Below, one piece after another: positions 18,368-26,138 of a stretch of 64,000 nt of DNA; the stretch's first letter is position 1; the number at the start of each line of letters is the position of its first letter. Source of the stretch: Rhizobiales bacterium 63-22 (GTDB lineage: Bacteria; Pseudomonadota; Alphaproteobacteria; Rhizobiales; Rhizobiaceae). The notes beneath the pieces were generated by a model. The model saw only the letters and a program-made list of their open reading frames with translations, had not been told where the DNA came from and made no database searches. The translations under genes and the position numbers were made by a program. Location: the NCBI GenBank assembly GCA_001898995.1, contig MKVZ01000005.1:169652-233651 (forward strand), given 5' to 3'.

Positions 18368-18610
18368 TCAGTCGGCTTGACGTTCCCCATTCATCTCGTC
18401 GAACGGGAGGAACCTTGTTCGCTGGCACGAAACCAAATTGGAGCGATCCCAACGCTCGAGTTCGTCGAGCGGGTACAAGACTGCCTTACCGATCTTGATG
18501 AATGATGGGCCGATCCTCTTGCATCGCCAGTTTCGGAAGGTGCCTTCACTGATTTGGTTCCGGTAGCGGGCAACTACCTCGTCAAGGGTTAGGAACAAGG
18601 AGTCGGACAC
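18368..18610 (-). CDS. Excisionase-like helix-turn-helix protein (AlpA/MerR-type), copy 1
   Basis: 80 residues from a GTG with GGGAG upstream. The core LTLDEVVARYRNQISEGTFRNWRCKRIGPSFIKIGKAVLYPLDELERW is the small winged-helix DNA-binding fold of excisionases and AlpA regulators. Such proteins bend DNA at att sites or control recombinase direction. It sits at the island's left end, next to a 29-bp palindrome, and is closely similar to the gene at 45299-45523 (shared IGPSFxKIGKAVLYPL). A much longer open frame upstream is not supported. Confidence 0.75.
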   Translation of the reverse strand: MSDSLFLTLDEVVARYRNQISEGTFRNWRCKRIGPSFIKIGKAVLYPLDELERWDRSNLVSCQRTRFLPFDEMNGERQAD

Positions 18611-18633
18611 GGCTTCTCCCGGGGGGGCGCGTG

Positions 18634-18662
18634 AAATTGTGCAACAGCCTGTTGCACAATTT
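18634..18662. promoter_or_regulatory. Perfect 29-bp palindrome (operator candidate) before the excisionase-like gene
   Basis: Arms AAATTGTGCAACAG (18634-18647) and CTGTTGCACAATTT (18649-18662) around one central C: 14 bp per side with no mismatch. It ends 23 bases upstream of the GTG start and lacks a trailing T-run, so a repressor or recombination-accessory binding site is more likely than a terminator. Confidence 0.7.
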
Positions 18663-18740
18663 GGGGAGCGCGGGACCCTGATCGGGGCAGGGTGATTTGC
18701 TCGCGATTGGTGCTGAGCGAGGCATATTGCTGCGCTTCGC

Positions 18741-19373
18741 CTATCCGGAGGTTCGTCGGTATCGTCCTTTCCGGCGTGATCCGACGTACTCAAGCAGTTG
18801 AGCCTTCTGGAGAGCGCCTATGTCGCGCCGCGCGGTTTTCAGGCTCACCTGCCATGCCGCTGCGATCTCCCTGGCTCCACACCGGATTCCTTCCGCGACT
18901 CGGGCTAGGAACCAACGTTGCCGGTCGCTTAGTTCTATCGGATCAGGGACATTTATTGGGTCGCGTTCAAGGACACGTTCAGGGTCATTTCTTCCCGCAG
19001 CCGTTGCCGGTCTTCCGCCGGCCGCCTCGCCGGCGGCATAGGCTTCTCTAGCTGCGGCGAGTGAAAAGCGATCCACCGGAGCGGTGAGCGCATTTGCTGC
19101 CGGGCTTTCGATCAGGCCGAGAAGGAAGGCCCTGATGACGGGCGACGAAACCACGAGGCGTAGGAAATAAACCGCGTCCGGGCCGTGTTGCGCCGAGAGC
19201 CAATGCTTGACGGTCCTCTCGCTTGCGTCGGTCTGCCGCATGAGTTGCTTGATTGCTCGATGGCTGTCTCCGTGCTCCTTGCGCAGCAACTCCGCAATGG
19301 TCTCGGCATAGGTCTCTCGTCCACCTAGGACGCCCGTCCATCGGGGTAATCTCCTGCCCTTATTTGGCAACAT
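18741..19373 (-). CDS. DNA-binding regulator with two HTH regions (C-terminal DeoR-like)
   Basis: 210 residues. The N-terminal half has an XRE-like helical segment (AIKQLMRQTDASERTVKHWL) and a helical tract FLRLVVSSPVIRAFLLGLIE. The C-terminal 60 residues look like a winged helix: LSDRQRWFLARVAEGIRCGAREIAAAWQVSLKTARRDIGALQ. It is divergent from the recombinase operon and upstream of the excisionase-like gene on the same strand, so it could control both. The identity of its ligand or signal is unknown. Confidence 0.65.
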   Translation of the reverse strand: MLPNKGRRLPRWTGVLGGRETYAETIAELLRKEHGDSHRAIKQLMRQTDASERTVKHWLSAQHGPDAVYFLRLVVSSPVIRAFLLGLIESPAANALTAPVDRFSLAAAREAYAAGEAAGGRPATAAGRNDPERVLERDPINVPDPIELSDRQRWFLARVAEGIRCGAREIAAAWQVSLKTARRDIGALQKAQLLEYVGSRRKGRYRRTSG

Positions 19374-19436
19374 CTTCCGTTTCCTCCGCAGTTAAGCTGG
19401 TTCCAGTGCGGAGTGGCGGCAGTGGCCTGTCATGCG

Positions 19437-19467
19437 CTGCGGCGGTTGGTCGCCCGGACCACCGCAG
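19437..19467. promoter_or_regulatory. Imperfect palindrome before the recombinase gene
   Basis: CTGCGGCGGT at the left and ACCACCGCAG at the right (one mismatch pair) around 11 bases, in the 116-bp divergent gap between the regulator and the recombinase. It may be the operator of the upstream regulator. Confidence 0.35.
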
Positions 19468-19489
19468 TCGGAATCGAGAAGGGCGAGCT

Positions 19490-21061
19490 GTGACGAGCCG
19501 GAAACGTTACGATGATGATCAATCGGACCAGCCGGAACGTCGTGTTCGGGCAGCCGAATACGTTCGCATGTCGACGGACCATCAGAAGTATTCGACGGAA
19601 AATCAGTCCGACGCGATCAAGCAGTATGCTGAGGCTTTTGGGATAGAAATCGTTCGGACCTATGCGGATGCCGGGAAAAGCGGCCTCAAAATAGAGGGGC
19701 GCGACGCGCTCCAGCAGCTCATCGAGGATGTGCAGGCCGGAAACACTGATTTCTCGTTGATTCTCGTCTATGACGTCAGCCGCTGGGGGCGATTTCAGGA
19801 CGCTGATGAGAGCGCTTATTATGAGTATATCTGCCGCCGCGCGGGTATCGCCGTCGAGTACTGTGCGGAGCAGTTCGACAACGACGGCAGCCCGGTCTCG
19901 ACAATCGTCAAGGGCGTCAAGCGTGCGATGGCTGGCGAATATAGCCGCGACCTCTCGACCAAGGTGTTTGCGGGTCAGAGGCGGCTGATCGAAAAGGGCT
20001 ATCGTCAGGGAGGACCCGCGGGGTTCGGGCTTCGGCGGACCCTGATCAACGAGCACGGCGCTATCAAGGGCGTGCTTGAGCGGGGCGAGCATAAAAGCAT
20101 CCAAACCGACCGAGTGATCCTAACCCTCGGTCCGGCGGAAGAAGTCGATTTCGTCCGTAGTATCTATCACACCTTCGTCCATCAGGGCCGCAGCGAAAGC
20201 GAGATCGCTGCCGATCTGAATCGACGTTGTATTTCGACCGATCTCGGGCGCCCATGGACCAGAGGGACGGTTCACCAGCTCCTGATCAACGAGAAATACG
20301 TCGGCGACAACGTTTGGAACCGCCGTTCCTTCAAGCTGAAGCAGAAGCGCGTTCGCAACGAACCCGGGACGTGGGTCAAAGCGCAGGATGCGTTCGAAGC
20401 GATTGTCGAGCGTGAGCTTTTTGAAGCGGCCAGGACGATTATCAATGCCCGCTCGTTTCGCCTGAGCGACAGCGAGATGTTGCGGTCACTGAAAGAACTC
20501 TACCAGCAGAAGGGTTTGCTGTCGGGTATCGTCATCGACGAGTGCGACGGTTTGCCGTCCAGCAGCGCCTATAGCTCCCGCTTTGGCAGCCTGCTTCAGG
20601 CCTATCATCTCGTGGGGTTCACGCCGGATCGCGATTATCGCTATGTCGAAATCAATCGCGAGCTGCGCAAGCTCCATCCTGGCGTTCTCCGTGAGGTGAT
20701 CGACGGATTGCGCGCCACGGGCAGCGACGCGTGGCAGGATCTCCAGACCGACCGGGTGAACGTCAACGGCGAGTTCAACCTTTCGGTCGTGGTGGCTCGA
20801 TGCTTCGAGACTCCGACCGGGCTTTTGCGCTGGAAGCTGCGCTTTGAAACTTCGCTTGCACCCGACATCACCATCGTCGTGCGCATGGACCGCGCCAACC
20901 GGGTGCCGCTCGACTACTACCTGTTTCCGCGCATCGACATGCTCTCCGAGAAGCTGCGGCTGATGGAGGACAATGCCTTGGGCCTCGACGCCTATCGCTT
21001 CGATGACCTCGACCTTCTCTACGACCTCGCAACTCCCATTCCCCTTTCGGAGGCCGCTTGA
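19490..21061 (+). CDS. Large serine recombinase (integrase)
   Basis: 523 residues from a GTG. N-terminal resolvase domain with the catalytic serine in EYVRMSTDHQKYSTENQ, then IVRTYADAGKSGLKIEGR and the active-site arginine region VYDVSRWGRFQDADES. A recombinase domain follows (EEVDFVRSIYHTFVHQGRSESEIAADLN ... WTRGTVHQLLINEKYVGD). The usual C-terminal cysteine zinc ribbon is not visible; instead there is a segment FGSLLQAYHLVGF and a further domain of about 150 residues. It probably integrated the island in radC. Its stop overlaps the ParB-like start by one base, so all three genes should be one operon. The open frame is longer upstream but has no similarity there. Confidence 0.88.
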   Translation: MTSRKRYDDDQSDQPERRVRAAEYVRMSTDHQKYSTENQSDAIKQYAEAFGIEIVRTYADAGKSGLKIEGRDALQQLIEDVQAGNTDFSLILVYDVSRWGRFQDADESAYYEYICRRAGIAVEYCAEQFDNDGSPVSTIVKGVKRAMAGEYSRDLSTKVFAGQRRLIEKGYRQGGPAGFGLRRTLINEHGAIKGVLERGEHKSIQTDRVILTLGPAEEVDFVRSIYHTFVHQGRSESEIAADLNRRCISTDLGRPWTRGTVHQLLINEKYVGDNVWNRRSFKLKQKRVRNEPGTWVKAQDAFEAIVERELFEAARTIINARSFRLSDSEMLRSLKELYQQKGLLSGIVIDECDGLPSSSAYSSRFGSLLQAYHLVGFTPDRDYRYVEINRELRKLHPGVLREVIDGLRATGSDAWQDLQTDRVNVNGEFNLSVVVARCFETPTGLLRWKLRFETSLAPDITIVVRMDRANRVPLDYYLFPRIDMLSEKLRLMEDNALGLDAYRFDDLDLLYDLATPIPLSEAA

Positions 21062-21963
21062 TGCCTGCCGTTCGTTCAAATCAAATTGAAATGATCCCAA
21101 TCTCCCGGATCACGGTCCTGAATCCACGCGCGCGCAACAAGCGCCAGCATCGGGAGATCGTGAACAATATCGAAGCCATTGGCCTGAAGCGGCCGATCAC
21201 GGTGAGCCGTCGTGAAGGGGCTGGCGGTCCGAGATATGATCTCGTCTGCGGCGAGGGCCGGCTGGAAGCGTTCCAGATGCTCGGCCAGGCCGAAATCCCC
21301 GCCGTGGTGATCGAAGCCAGCGAGAGCGAATGTCTCGTGATGAGCTTGGTCGAAAATATTGCACGACGCACGCCCCGGCCCATCGACATCATGCGTGAAA
21401 TCGGCGCTTTGCGATCGCGCGGATACAGCGACGGTGCCATCGGCGAAAAAATCGGCGTCGGCGCATCCTGGGTCAACATGATCGCCTCGCTTCTCGAACG
21501 CGGCGAAGAGCGTCTGGTAGCTGCGGTTGAAACCGGACTCATTCCGATCACCCTGGCGATGGAGATTTCCAAGGCGGAGACGGAAGAGGCGCAGAATCTG
21601 CTTCTTGACGCCTATGAAACTGGCACGCTCAGGGGCAAGAAGCTCGCTGCCGTCCGGCGTATGCTCGACATGCGCTTGCAGAGCCAGCGTAAGGGCGGGC
21701 TGCCGACCGGGCGCCTGGGCCGCAAAACCAGCAGCCGGCGGATGACGGCCGCCGATCTCATGCAGGTCTATCAGCGTGAGGCCGACAAGCAGCGCCTTCT
21801 GGTCAAGAAGTCGGATTTCACCCAGACTCGGTTGCTGTTCATCGTCGAGGCGCTGAAAGATCTGCTCGCAAATGACGGCTTCATCAACCTGCTGAGGGCG
21901 GAGGGATTGGCGACCATGCCGCGGGCGCTCACAGCTCGCGTATCGGGAGGCGACCATGACTGA
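21061..21963 (+). CDS. ParB/RepB-like protein 1
   Basis: 300 residues. The N-terminal ParB/Sulfiredoxin-type domain shows IPISRITVLNPRARNK, AIGLKRPITVSRR, DLVCGEGRLEAFQMLG and LVMSLVENIARRTPRPIDI, followed by an HTH (YSDGAIGEKIGVGASWVNMIASL). The box GEGRxxA and VENxxRR are the nucleotide-binding motifs of CTPase ParB proteins. No ParA accompanies it; it directly follows the recombinase and overlaps the next ParB-like gene by eight bases. Possible roles are element segregation, att-site architecture or regulation. Confidence 0.8.
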   Translation: MPAVRSNQIEMIPISRITVLNPRARNKRQHREIVNNIEAIGLKRPITVSRREGAGGPRYDLVCGEGRLEAFQMLGQAEIPAVVIEASESECLVMSLVENIARRTPRPIDIMREIGALRSRGYSDGAIGEKIGVGASWVNMIASLLERGEERLVAAVETGLIPITLAMEISKAETEEAQNLLLDAYETGTLRGKKLAAVRRMLDMRLQSQRKGGLPTGRLGRKTSSRRMTAADLMQVYQREADKQRLLVKKSDFTQTRLLFIVEALKDLLANDGFINLLRAEGLATMPRALTARVSGGDHD

Positions 21964-22891
21964 CGGGCCGAAACATCGGCACGATGGTCATATTCATCTG
22001 GCCTTCGACCGCGATTTTCTGACGATTCCCGTGGCCGCGATCGTCCCGCTCAAGATGTTGCCGGATGGCGCCAGAGCGAGCCGGTCGTACTCGCAGGTCT
22101 TGAGTTCCATCAAGGCGATTGGCCTGATCGAAGCGCCTGTCGTTATGGCAGATGCCAAGAATGCAGGAACCTGGTTTCTCCTCGACGGTCATCTGCGACT
22201 TGAGGCGCTGAAAGAACTCGGTATCGCCGAAGTGGAATGCCTGCTGGCCAGCGAAGACGATACCTACACCTACAATAAGCGCGTCAACCGCATCCCACCG
22301 ATCCAGGAGCACCGGATGATCGCACGCGCGATGGAGCGTGGCGTCTCGTCCGCTGACATCGGCGCTGCCCTGAATTTGCAGGTCGAGTCCGTGCTGCGGC
22401 GTTTCCGGCTGCTGGAAGGAATCAGCTCCGAGGCAGCCGAAATGCTGAAGGATACGCCTTGCTCGATGAAGGTGTTCGATATTCTGCGCCAGATGACGGC
22501 GGTCAGGCAGATCGAAGCTGCCGATCTCATGATCGGTCAGAACAACTTCACGGTCATGTTTGCCCGCGCGCTGCGGGCTGCCACATCCGAGAACCAGCTT
22601 GCCGCAGCCAAGAAAGGAAAGGGGGGCGGTAAACCAACGCCCTCGGGCCAACAGATTGCTCGCATGGAACGGGAGTTGGCGGCGCTTCAGACCCAGGTGA
22701 AATCGGTCGAGGAAACCTATGGCATCGACAATCTGCACCTGACCGTGGCGCGCGGGTATATCGCCAAGCTCCTTGCCAACAATCGGGTGGTCCGCTGGCT
22801 GACGACCCATCAGCAGGACTATCTCAGCGAGTTTCAGAAGATCGCCGAGATCGACACGCTCGGCCCGATTGCCGAAGCGCCGAGCGCCTGA
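21956..22891 (+). CDS. ParB/RepB-like protein 2 (RepB C-terminal type)
   Basis: 311 residues. ParB N-terminal domain (VLSSIKAIGLIEAPVVMADA, FLLDGHLRLEALKELG), a helical middle (QEHRMIARAMERGVSSADIGAALNL) and a C-terminal segment AVRQIEAADLMIGQNNFTVMFARALRAAT like the RepB plasmid-partition C-terminal family, then a coiled region (QIARMERELAALQTQVKSVEETYG). The nucleotide-binding motif is shortened to DGHLRL and the VENxxR box is replaced by NKRVNRIPPIQEHRMI. It overlaps the first ParB-like gene by eight bases. The pairing of two divergent ParB-like proteins suggests a heteromeric complex. Confidence 0.78.
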   Translation: MTDGPKHRHDGHIHLAFDRDFLTIPVAAIVPLKMLPDGARASRSYSQVLSSIKAIGLIEAPVVMADAKNAGTWFLLDGHLRLEALKELGIAEVECLLASEDDTYTYNKRVNRIPPIQEHRMIARAMERGVSSADIGAALNLQVESVLRRFRLLEGISSEAAEMLKDTPCSMKVFDILRQMTAVRQIEAADLMIGQNNFTVMFARALRAATSENQLAAAKKGKGGGKPTPSGQQIARMERELAALQTQVKSVEETYGIDNLHLTVARGYIAKLLANNRVVRWLTTHQQDYLSEFQKIAEIDTLGPIAEAPSA

Positions 22892-23057
22892 ACAATAGAT
22901 GGGGACCCGGACCCGATAAGCGCGGGGACCATGGGAGAAGCCGCACTGTGGGGCGGATCAAGCATGGAGGTGGGGATGGCGGCGAACCCGCATGAAGCCC
23001 ACCAGGCTGGCCGTCATATGGCCCAGCCGCATGTGGGTTTGTTGCCCCGCATGATGT

Positions 23058-23100
23058 GACGGGCGAGCCGGGAGCGCCGGTCGGCTCGCCCGTCTCTCTC
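23058..23100 (+). terminator. Terminator after the recombinase-ParB operon
   Basis: Perfect 12-bp arms GACGGGCGAGCC and GGCTCGCCCGTC around 13 bases, followed by TCTCTC. It lies about 170 bases beyond the second ParB-like gene. The rest of 22892-23220 shows no gene I can support. Confidence 0.7.
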
Positions 23101-23220
23101 GCCGATTCTTTGCCATGGTAGTTTGAATATTGGGTTATTTTACCTACGGTTGGTGGGTAGAAGGCGAGGAAGCCCGAGCTCACTGTTTATTTGGCACGGA
23201 GACGTGGCGGAAGGTTTCAT

Positions 23221-23315
23221 ATACGCCGAAGCGTATTTTAACATTTTATTCGCTTTACCGTATATGTGATTTAATGCGATCTGGCGTATATTGACATTTA
23301 TTCGCTTTGCCGTAT
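23221..23315 (+). promoter_or_regulatory. Array of four HipB-type operators overlapping the hipBA promoter
   Basis: Four 16-bp sites at 23221 (ATACGCCGAAGCGTAT, a perfect palindrome), 23248 (ATTCGCTTTACCGTAT), 23274 (ATGCGATCTGGCGTAT) and 23300 (ATTCGCTTTGCCGTAT). They start 27, 26 and 26 bases apart. A -35 TTGACA (23291-23296) and a -10-like TATACG (23313-23318) flank or overlap the last site, so repressor bound to the array would cover the promoter. This matches autoregulation by HipB/HipAB. Confidence 0.72.
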
Positions 23316-23338
23316 ACGACGTACCTAGAGGGTACGCC

Positions 23339-23590
23339 GTGGACCAGATCGCACGAACGCCTAAGCAAATCGGAGACGCCATCCGCCGGCAGCGTCGCAA
23401 ACTCGGTCTGAACCAAACAAGTGTCGGGGATCGGACGAAGCTGCGTCAGGCGACCATCTCGGCCGTAGAGAGTGGCGCGCCCGGGACTCAGCTCGGAACG
23501 CTTTGCGACATTCTCGCCGCGCTTGACCTCGAGTTTGTTATCCGTCCCAGGACAAAAGCAAATCCGGCCGAGATCGAGGACATCTTTTGA
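23339..23590 (+). CDS. hipB: HipB-family antitoxin, XRE-type regulator
   Basis: 83 residues from GTG with AGAGG upstream. Core HTH: IGDAIRRQRRKLGLNQTSVGDRTKLRQATISAVESG, with the C-terminal strand DLEFVIRPR common in HipB proteins. It should bind the four sites just upstream and neutralise HipA. Its TGA overlaps the hipA ATG (TGATG), implying translational coupling. Confidence 0.85.
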   Translation: MDQIARTPKQIGDAIRRQRRKLGLNQTSVGDRTKLRQATISAVESGAPGTQLGTLCDILAALDLEFVIRPRTKANPAEIEDIF

Positions 23591-24897
23591 TGGCCCGCCC
23601 GCGGCGGCATATCCCGCTCAATGTCTTCCTCAACGGCCGTCTCGTCGGGCGCCTGAACAGGCAATCCAGCGGTGCGATCGACTTTCAGTACGATCCCTCC
23701 TGGCTTGCCTGGGAGCATGCGCTGCCCGTCTCGCTATCTCTGCCTCTGCGTGAGGATCGCTATATTGGTGCGCCTGTCATCGCCGTATTCGACAATCTCC
23801 TGCCCGATAGCATTCCCATCCGCCGCCGCATGGCGGAGCGAGTCCACGCTCAGGGAATAGATGCTTACGACCTGCTTGCCGCTGTCGGACGGGACTGCGT
23901 TGGCGCACTGCAATTCCTGCCAGACGGTGTCGAACCCGGCGCCGCTGGCGCTGTAGACGGCAGACCTGTTGACGACAAGGAGATCGCACGGCTTATCGGC
24001 GATCTTGCATCGGCTCCCCTTGGGCTTGGCGAGGATGAGGATTTCCGGATCTCGATAGCGGGTGCTCAGGAAAAGACCGCGCTCCTGTTCTGGAAAGGGC
24101 GTTGGTACAAGCCACTGGCGACCACGGCCACGACGCACATCCTCAAACCCCAGATCGGCCAGCTGCCGAATGGCATTGATCTTTCCTACAGCGTCGAGAA
24201 CGAGTTTTTCTGCCTCAAGCTCACCGCTGCCCTTGGACTTCCGAGTGCCGTCGTCGCGATCGAAGAGTTTGAAGGCAATCGTGTGCTCGTGGTCGAGCGG
24301 TTCGATCGCCGATGGACCAGCGACAATCGTCTCCTTCGTTTGCCCCAGGAGGATTGCTGTCAGGCTCTGTCCGTGCCGCCGTCGCTAAAATACGAATCCG
24401 ATGGCGGACCCAGCATTCCAGCTATCCTCAATCTTCTGAAGGGGAGCGACCAACCGCAGACAGATCAAGCGACGTTTCTGAAGGCCGTGATTGTTTTCTG
24501 GCTTTTCGGCGCCACGGATGGTCACGCCAAGAATTTCAGCGTTTTTCTCTCTCCCGGCGGCCGCTTCCGCATGACCCCGCTTTACGATGTGATCTCAGCG
24601 CAGCCTAGCCTCGACGCGGGCCAGATCCAGCGTAACAGGATGAAGCTTGCGATGGCCGTTGGTAACAGCCGCCACTACGCCGTCGACAGCGTCATGCCCC
24701 GCCATTTTATCCAGACCGCTGCCAAGGCGGGCATCGGTCCGGGACTCGTCACCGCGATCTTTGATGAGCTGCGCGCACAGGCACCAGCAGCGGTCGAGCA
24801 GGTCACAGCATCGCTCCCGAAAGCATTTCCTGCCGAAGTCGCTGACAGCATCAGCAATGGGGTCAAGGCTCGTCTGCGCAGGTTGGAGGACGCGTGA
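23590..24897 (+). CDS. hipA: HipA-family serine/threonine kinase toxin
   Basis: 435 residues, usual HipA length. N-lobe with DFQYDPSWLAWEHALPVSLSLPL and LLPDSIPIRRR; the regulatory loop serine region FRISIAGAQEKTALL near 155; catalytic segment WLFGATDGHAKNFSVFL near 310 and metal-binding Asp in LTPLYDVISAQP-type sequence (PLYDVIS) near 335, so it looks active. HipA kinases in other bacteria phosphorylate aminoacyl-tRNA synthetases and cause growth arrest. In this defence-rich island it may stabilise the element or act in abortive infection. Start at the TGATG overlap. Confidence 0.85.
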   Translation: MARPRRHIPLNVFLNGRLVGRLNRQSSGAIDFQYDPSWLAWEHALPVSLSLPLREDRYIGAPVIAVFDNLLPDSIPIRRRMAERVHAQGIDAYDLLAAVGRDCVGALQFLPDGVEPGAAGAVDGRPVDDKEIARLIGDLASAPLGLGEDEDFRISIAGAQEKTALLFWKGRWYKPLATTATTHILKPQIGQLPNGIDLSYSVENEFFCLKLTAALGLPSAVVAIEEFEGNRVLVVERFDRRWTSDNRLLRLPQEDCCQALSVPPSLKYESDGGPSIPAILNLLKGSDQPQTDQATFLKAVIVFWLFGATDGHAKNFSVFLSPGGRFRMTPLYDVISAQPSLDAGQIQRNRMKLAMAVGNSRHYAVDSVMPRHFIQTAAKAGIGPGLVTAIFDELRAQAPAAVEQVTASLPKAFPAEVADSISNGVKARLRRLEDA

Positions 24898-24979
24898 TGC
24901 CGAAGATCGATGTGCAGCTCGCTGGCCGGAGCAGAGCGCGAGCGCTGCCCCGGGCCGCGACGGGCCAGTGGGATTGATC

Positions 24980-25912
24980 ATGGTCCGGCTCTTCGTCGCT
25001 GTTACGGACAAATCCTGGTTTGACCAGCTGAGCGCGTCCGCTCCACATGACGAAGTCAATTTCTGGCAGCCCAGCGGCACCACGCAATTTCGGGCGCTCC
25101 AGCCTGGCGAACTGTTCCTCTTCAAGCTGCATGCGCCAAACAACTTCATCGTTGGTGGCGGCATTTTCGGTCATGCGTCAATCGCGCCGCTGTCTCTGGC
25201 CTGGGAGGCCTTTGGTCTCAAAAATGGCGTTTCCAGCCGTTCTGACATGCGGGCGCGAATTGCGAGCTATCGCCGCGATCCGATTGCTCTGAACGACCGA
25301 CAGGATCCCGTCATTGGCTGCCGGATCCTGACCCAGCCGTTCTTTTGGCCGAGGGAGCTCTGGCTGCCTGTTCCCGAGAGCTGGTCGCCAAATATCGTGA
25401 CCGGCAAAGGATTCGGCACGGAGGAGGGAGATGGCCAATATCTATGGTCGGCGGTCGCAGAGCGATTGAGCTCGGTTTCCGAGATACGAAACACGGAGCC
25501 GATCATGGCTGAGCGCTTCGGGAAGCCGACTTTGATCAAGCCGCGGCTGGGGCAGGGCGCGTTTCGCCTGACCATCACCGATAGCTATGAACGCCGTTGT
25601 GCCGTCTCAGGTGAAAAGACTCTGCCGATTTTGGATGCAGCCCACATCCGCGCTTTCGAGGCAGGTGGAGAGCACGCGCCGTCGAACGGTTTGCTCCTTC
25701 GCACCGACATTCATCGGCTATTCGATCTGGGGTACGTGACTGTCTCGCCGGGGGGCCGGTTCGAGGTCAGCAGCCGTCTGAAGGCCGACTTCGATAACGG
25801 TCGGCACTACTATGATCTTCACGGGACCTCTATTCGTGCGCCCAAATATAGGGATGCCATCCCCTCTGTCGAAGCTCTGTCTTGGCATCGAGAGCATCGG
25901 TACTTGGGATGA
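24980..25912 (+). CDS. HNH endonuclease with N-terminal recognition-like domain
   Basis: 310 residues. The C-terminal part has an HNH pattern: ERRCAVSGEKTLPILDAAHIRAFEAGG, then SNGLLLRTDIHRLFDLGYVTV. The N-terminal ~150 residues (FVAVTDKSWFDQL, FLFKLHAPNNFIVGGGIFG) resemble a PUA/SRA-superfamily-like beta domain that could read modified bases; that reading is inference. It lies 82 bases after hipA and before a restriction-modification gene. It could be a type IV-like modification-dependent nuclease. Confidence 0.7.
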   Translation: MVRLFVAVTDKSWFDQLSASAPHDEVNFWQPSGTTQFRALQPGELFLFKLHAPNNFIVGGGIFGHASIAPLSLAWEAFGLKNGVSSRSDMRARIASYRRDPIALNDRQDPVIGCRILTQPFFWPRELWLPVPESWSPNIVTGKGFGTEEGDGQYLWSAVAERLSSVSEIRNTEPIMAERFGKPTLIKPRLGQGAFRLTITDSYERRCAVSGEKTLPILDAAHIRAFEAGGEHAPSNGLLLRTDIHRLFDLGYVTVSPGGRFEVSSRLKADFDNGRHYYDLHGTSIRAPKYRDAIPSVEALSWHREHRYLG

Positions 25913-26138
25913 GTGCTTCTCTCATTGCCGTCGATCGGACGGGGCCCATGCTCATCAATCGCCCAAATTCACATTGATGCGTATAGAGCAGTGAGCGAAG
26001 TGGTCGAGCCTTTCGCTTTCGAGCATCGGGTGTAGCGTTGAAATTCAAGACTACGAATGCTTTCAACATTCACCTAATAGGGCGCCCATCTAGTAAAGAT
26101 TTATTCACCAAGAATATGATTATCTCTTCCCGACCGAG

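Noticed and set aside
22892..23220. Additional gene between the ParB-like pair and hipB
   Set aside because: Only short frames without motifs or ribosome sites; a strong terminator lies in this region.
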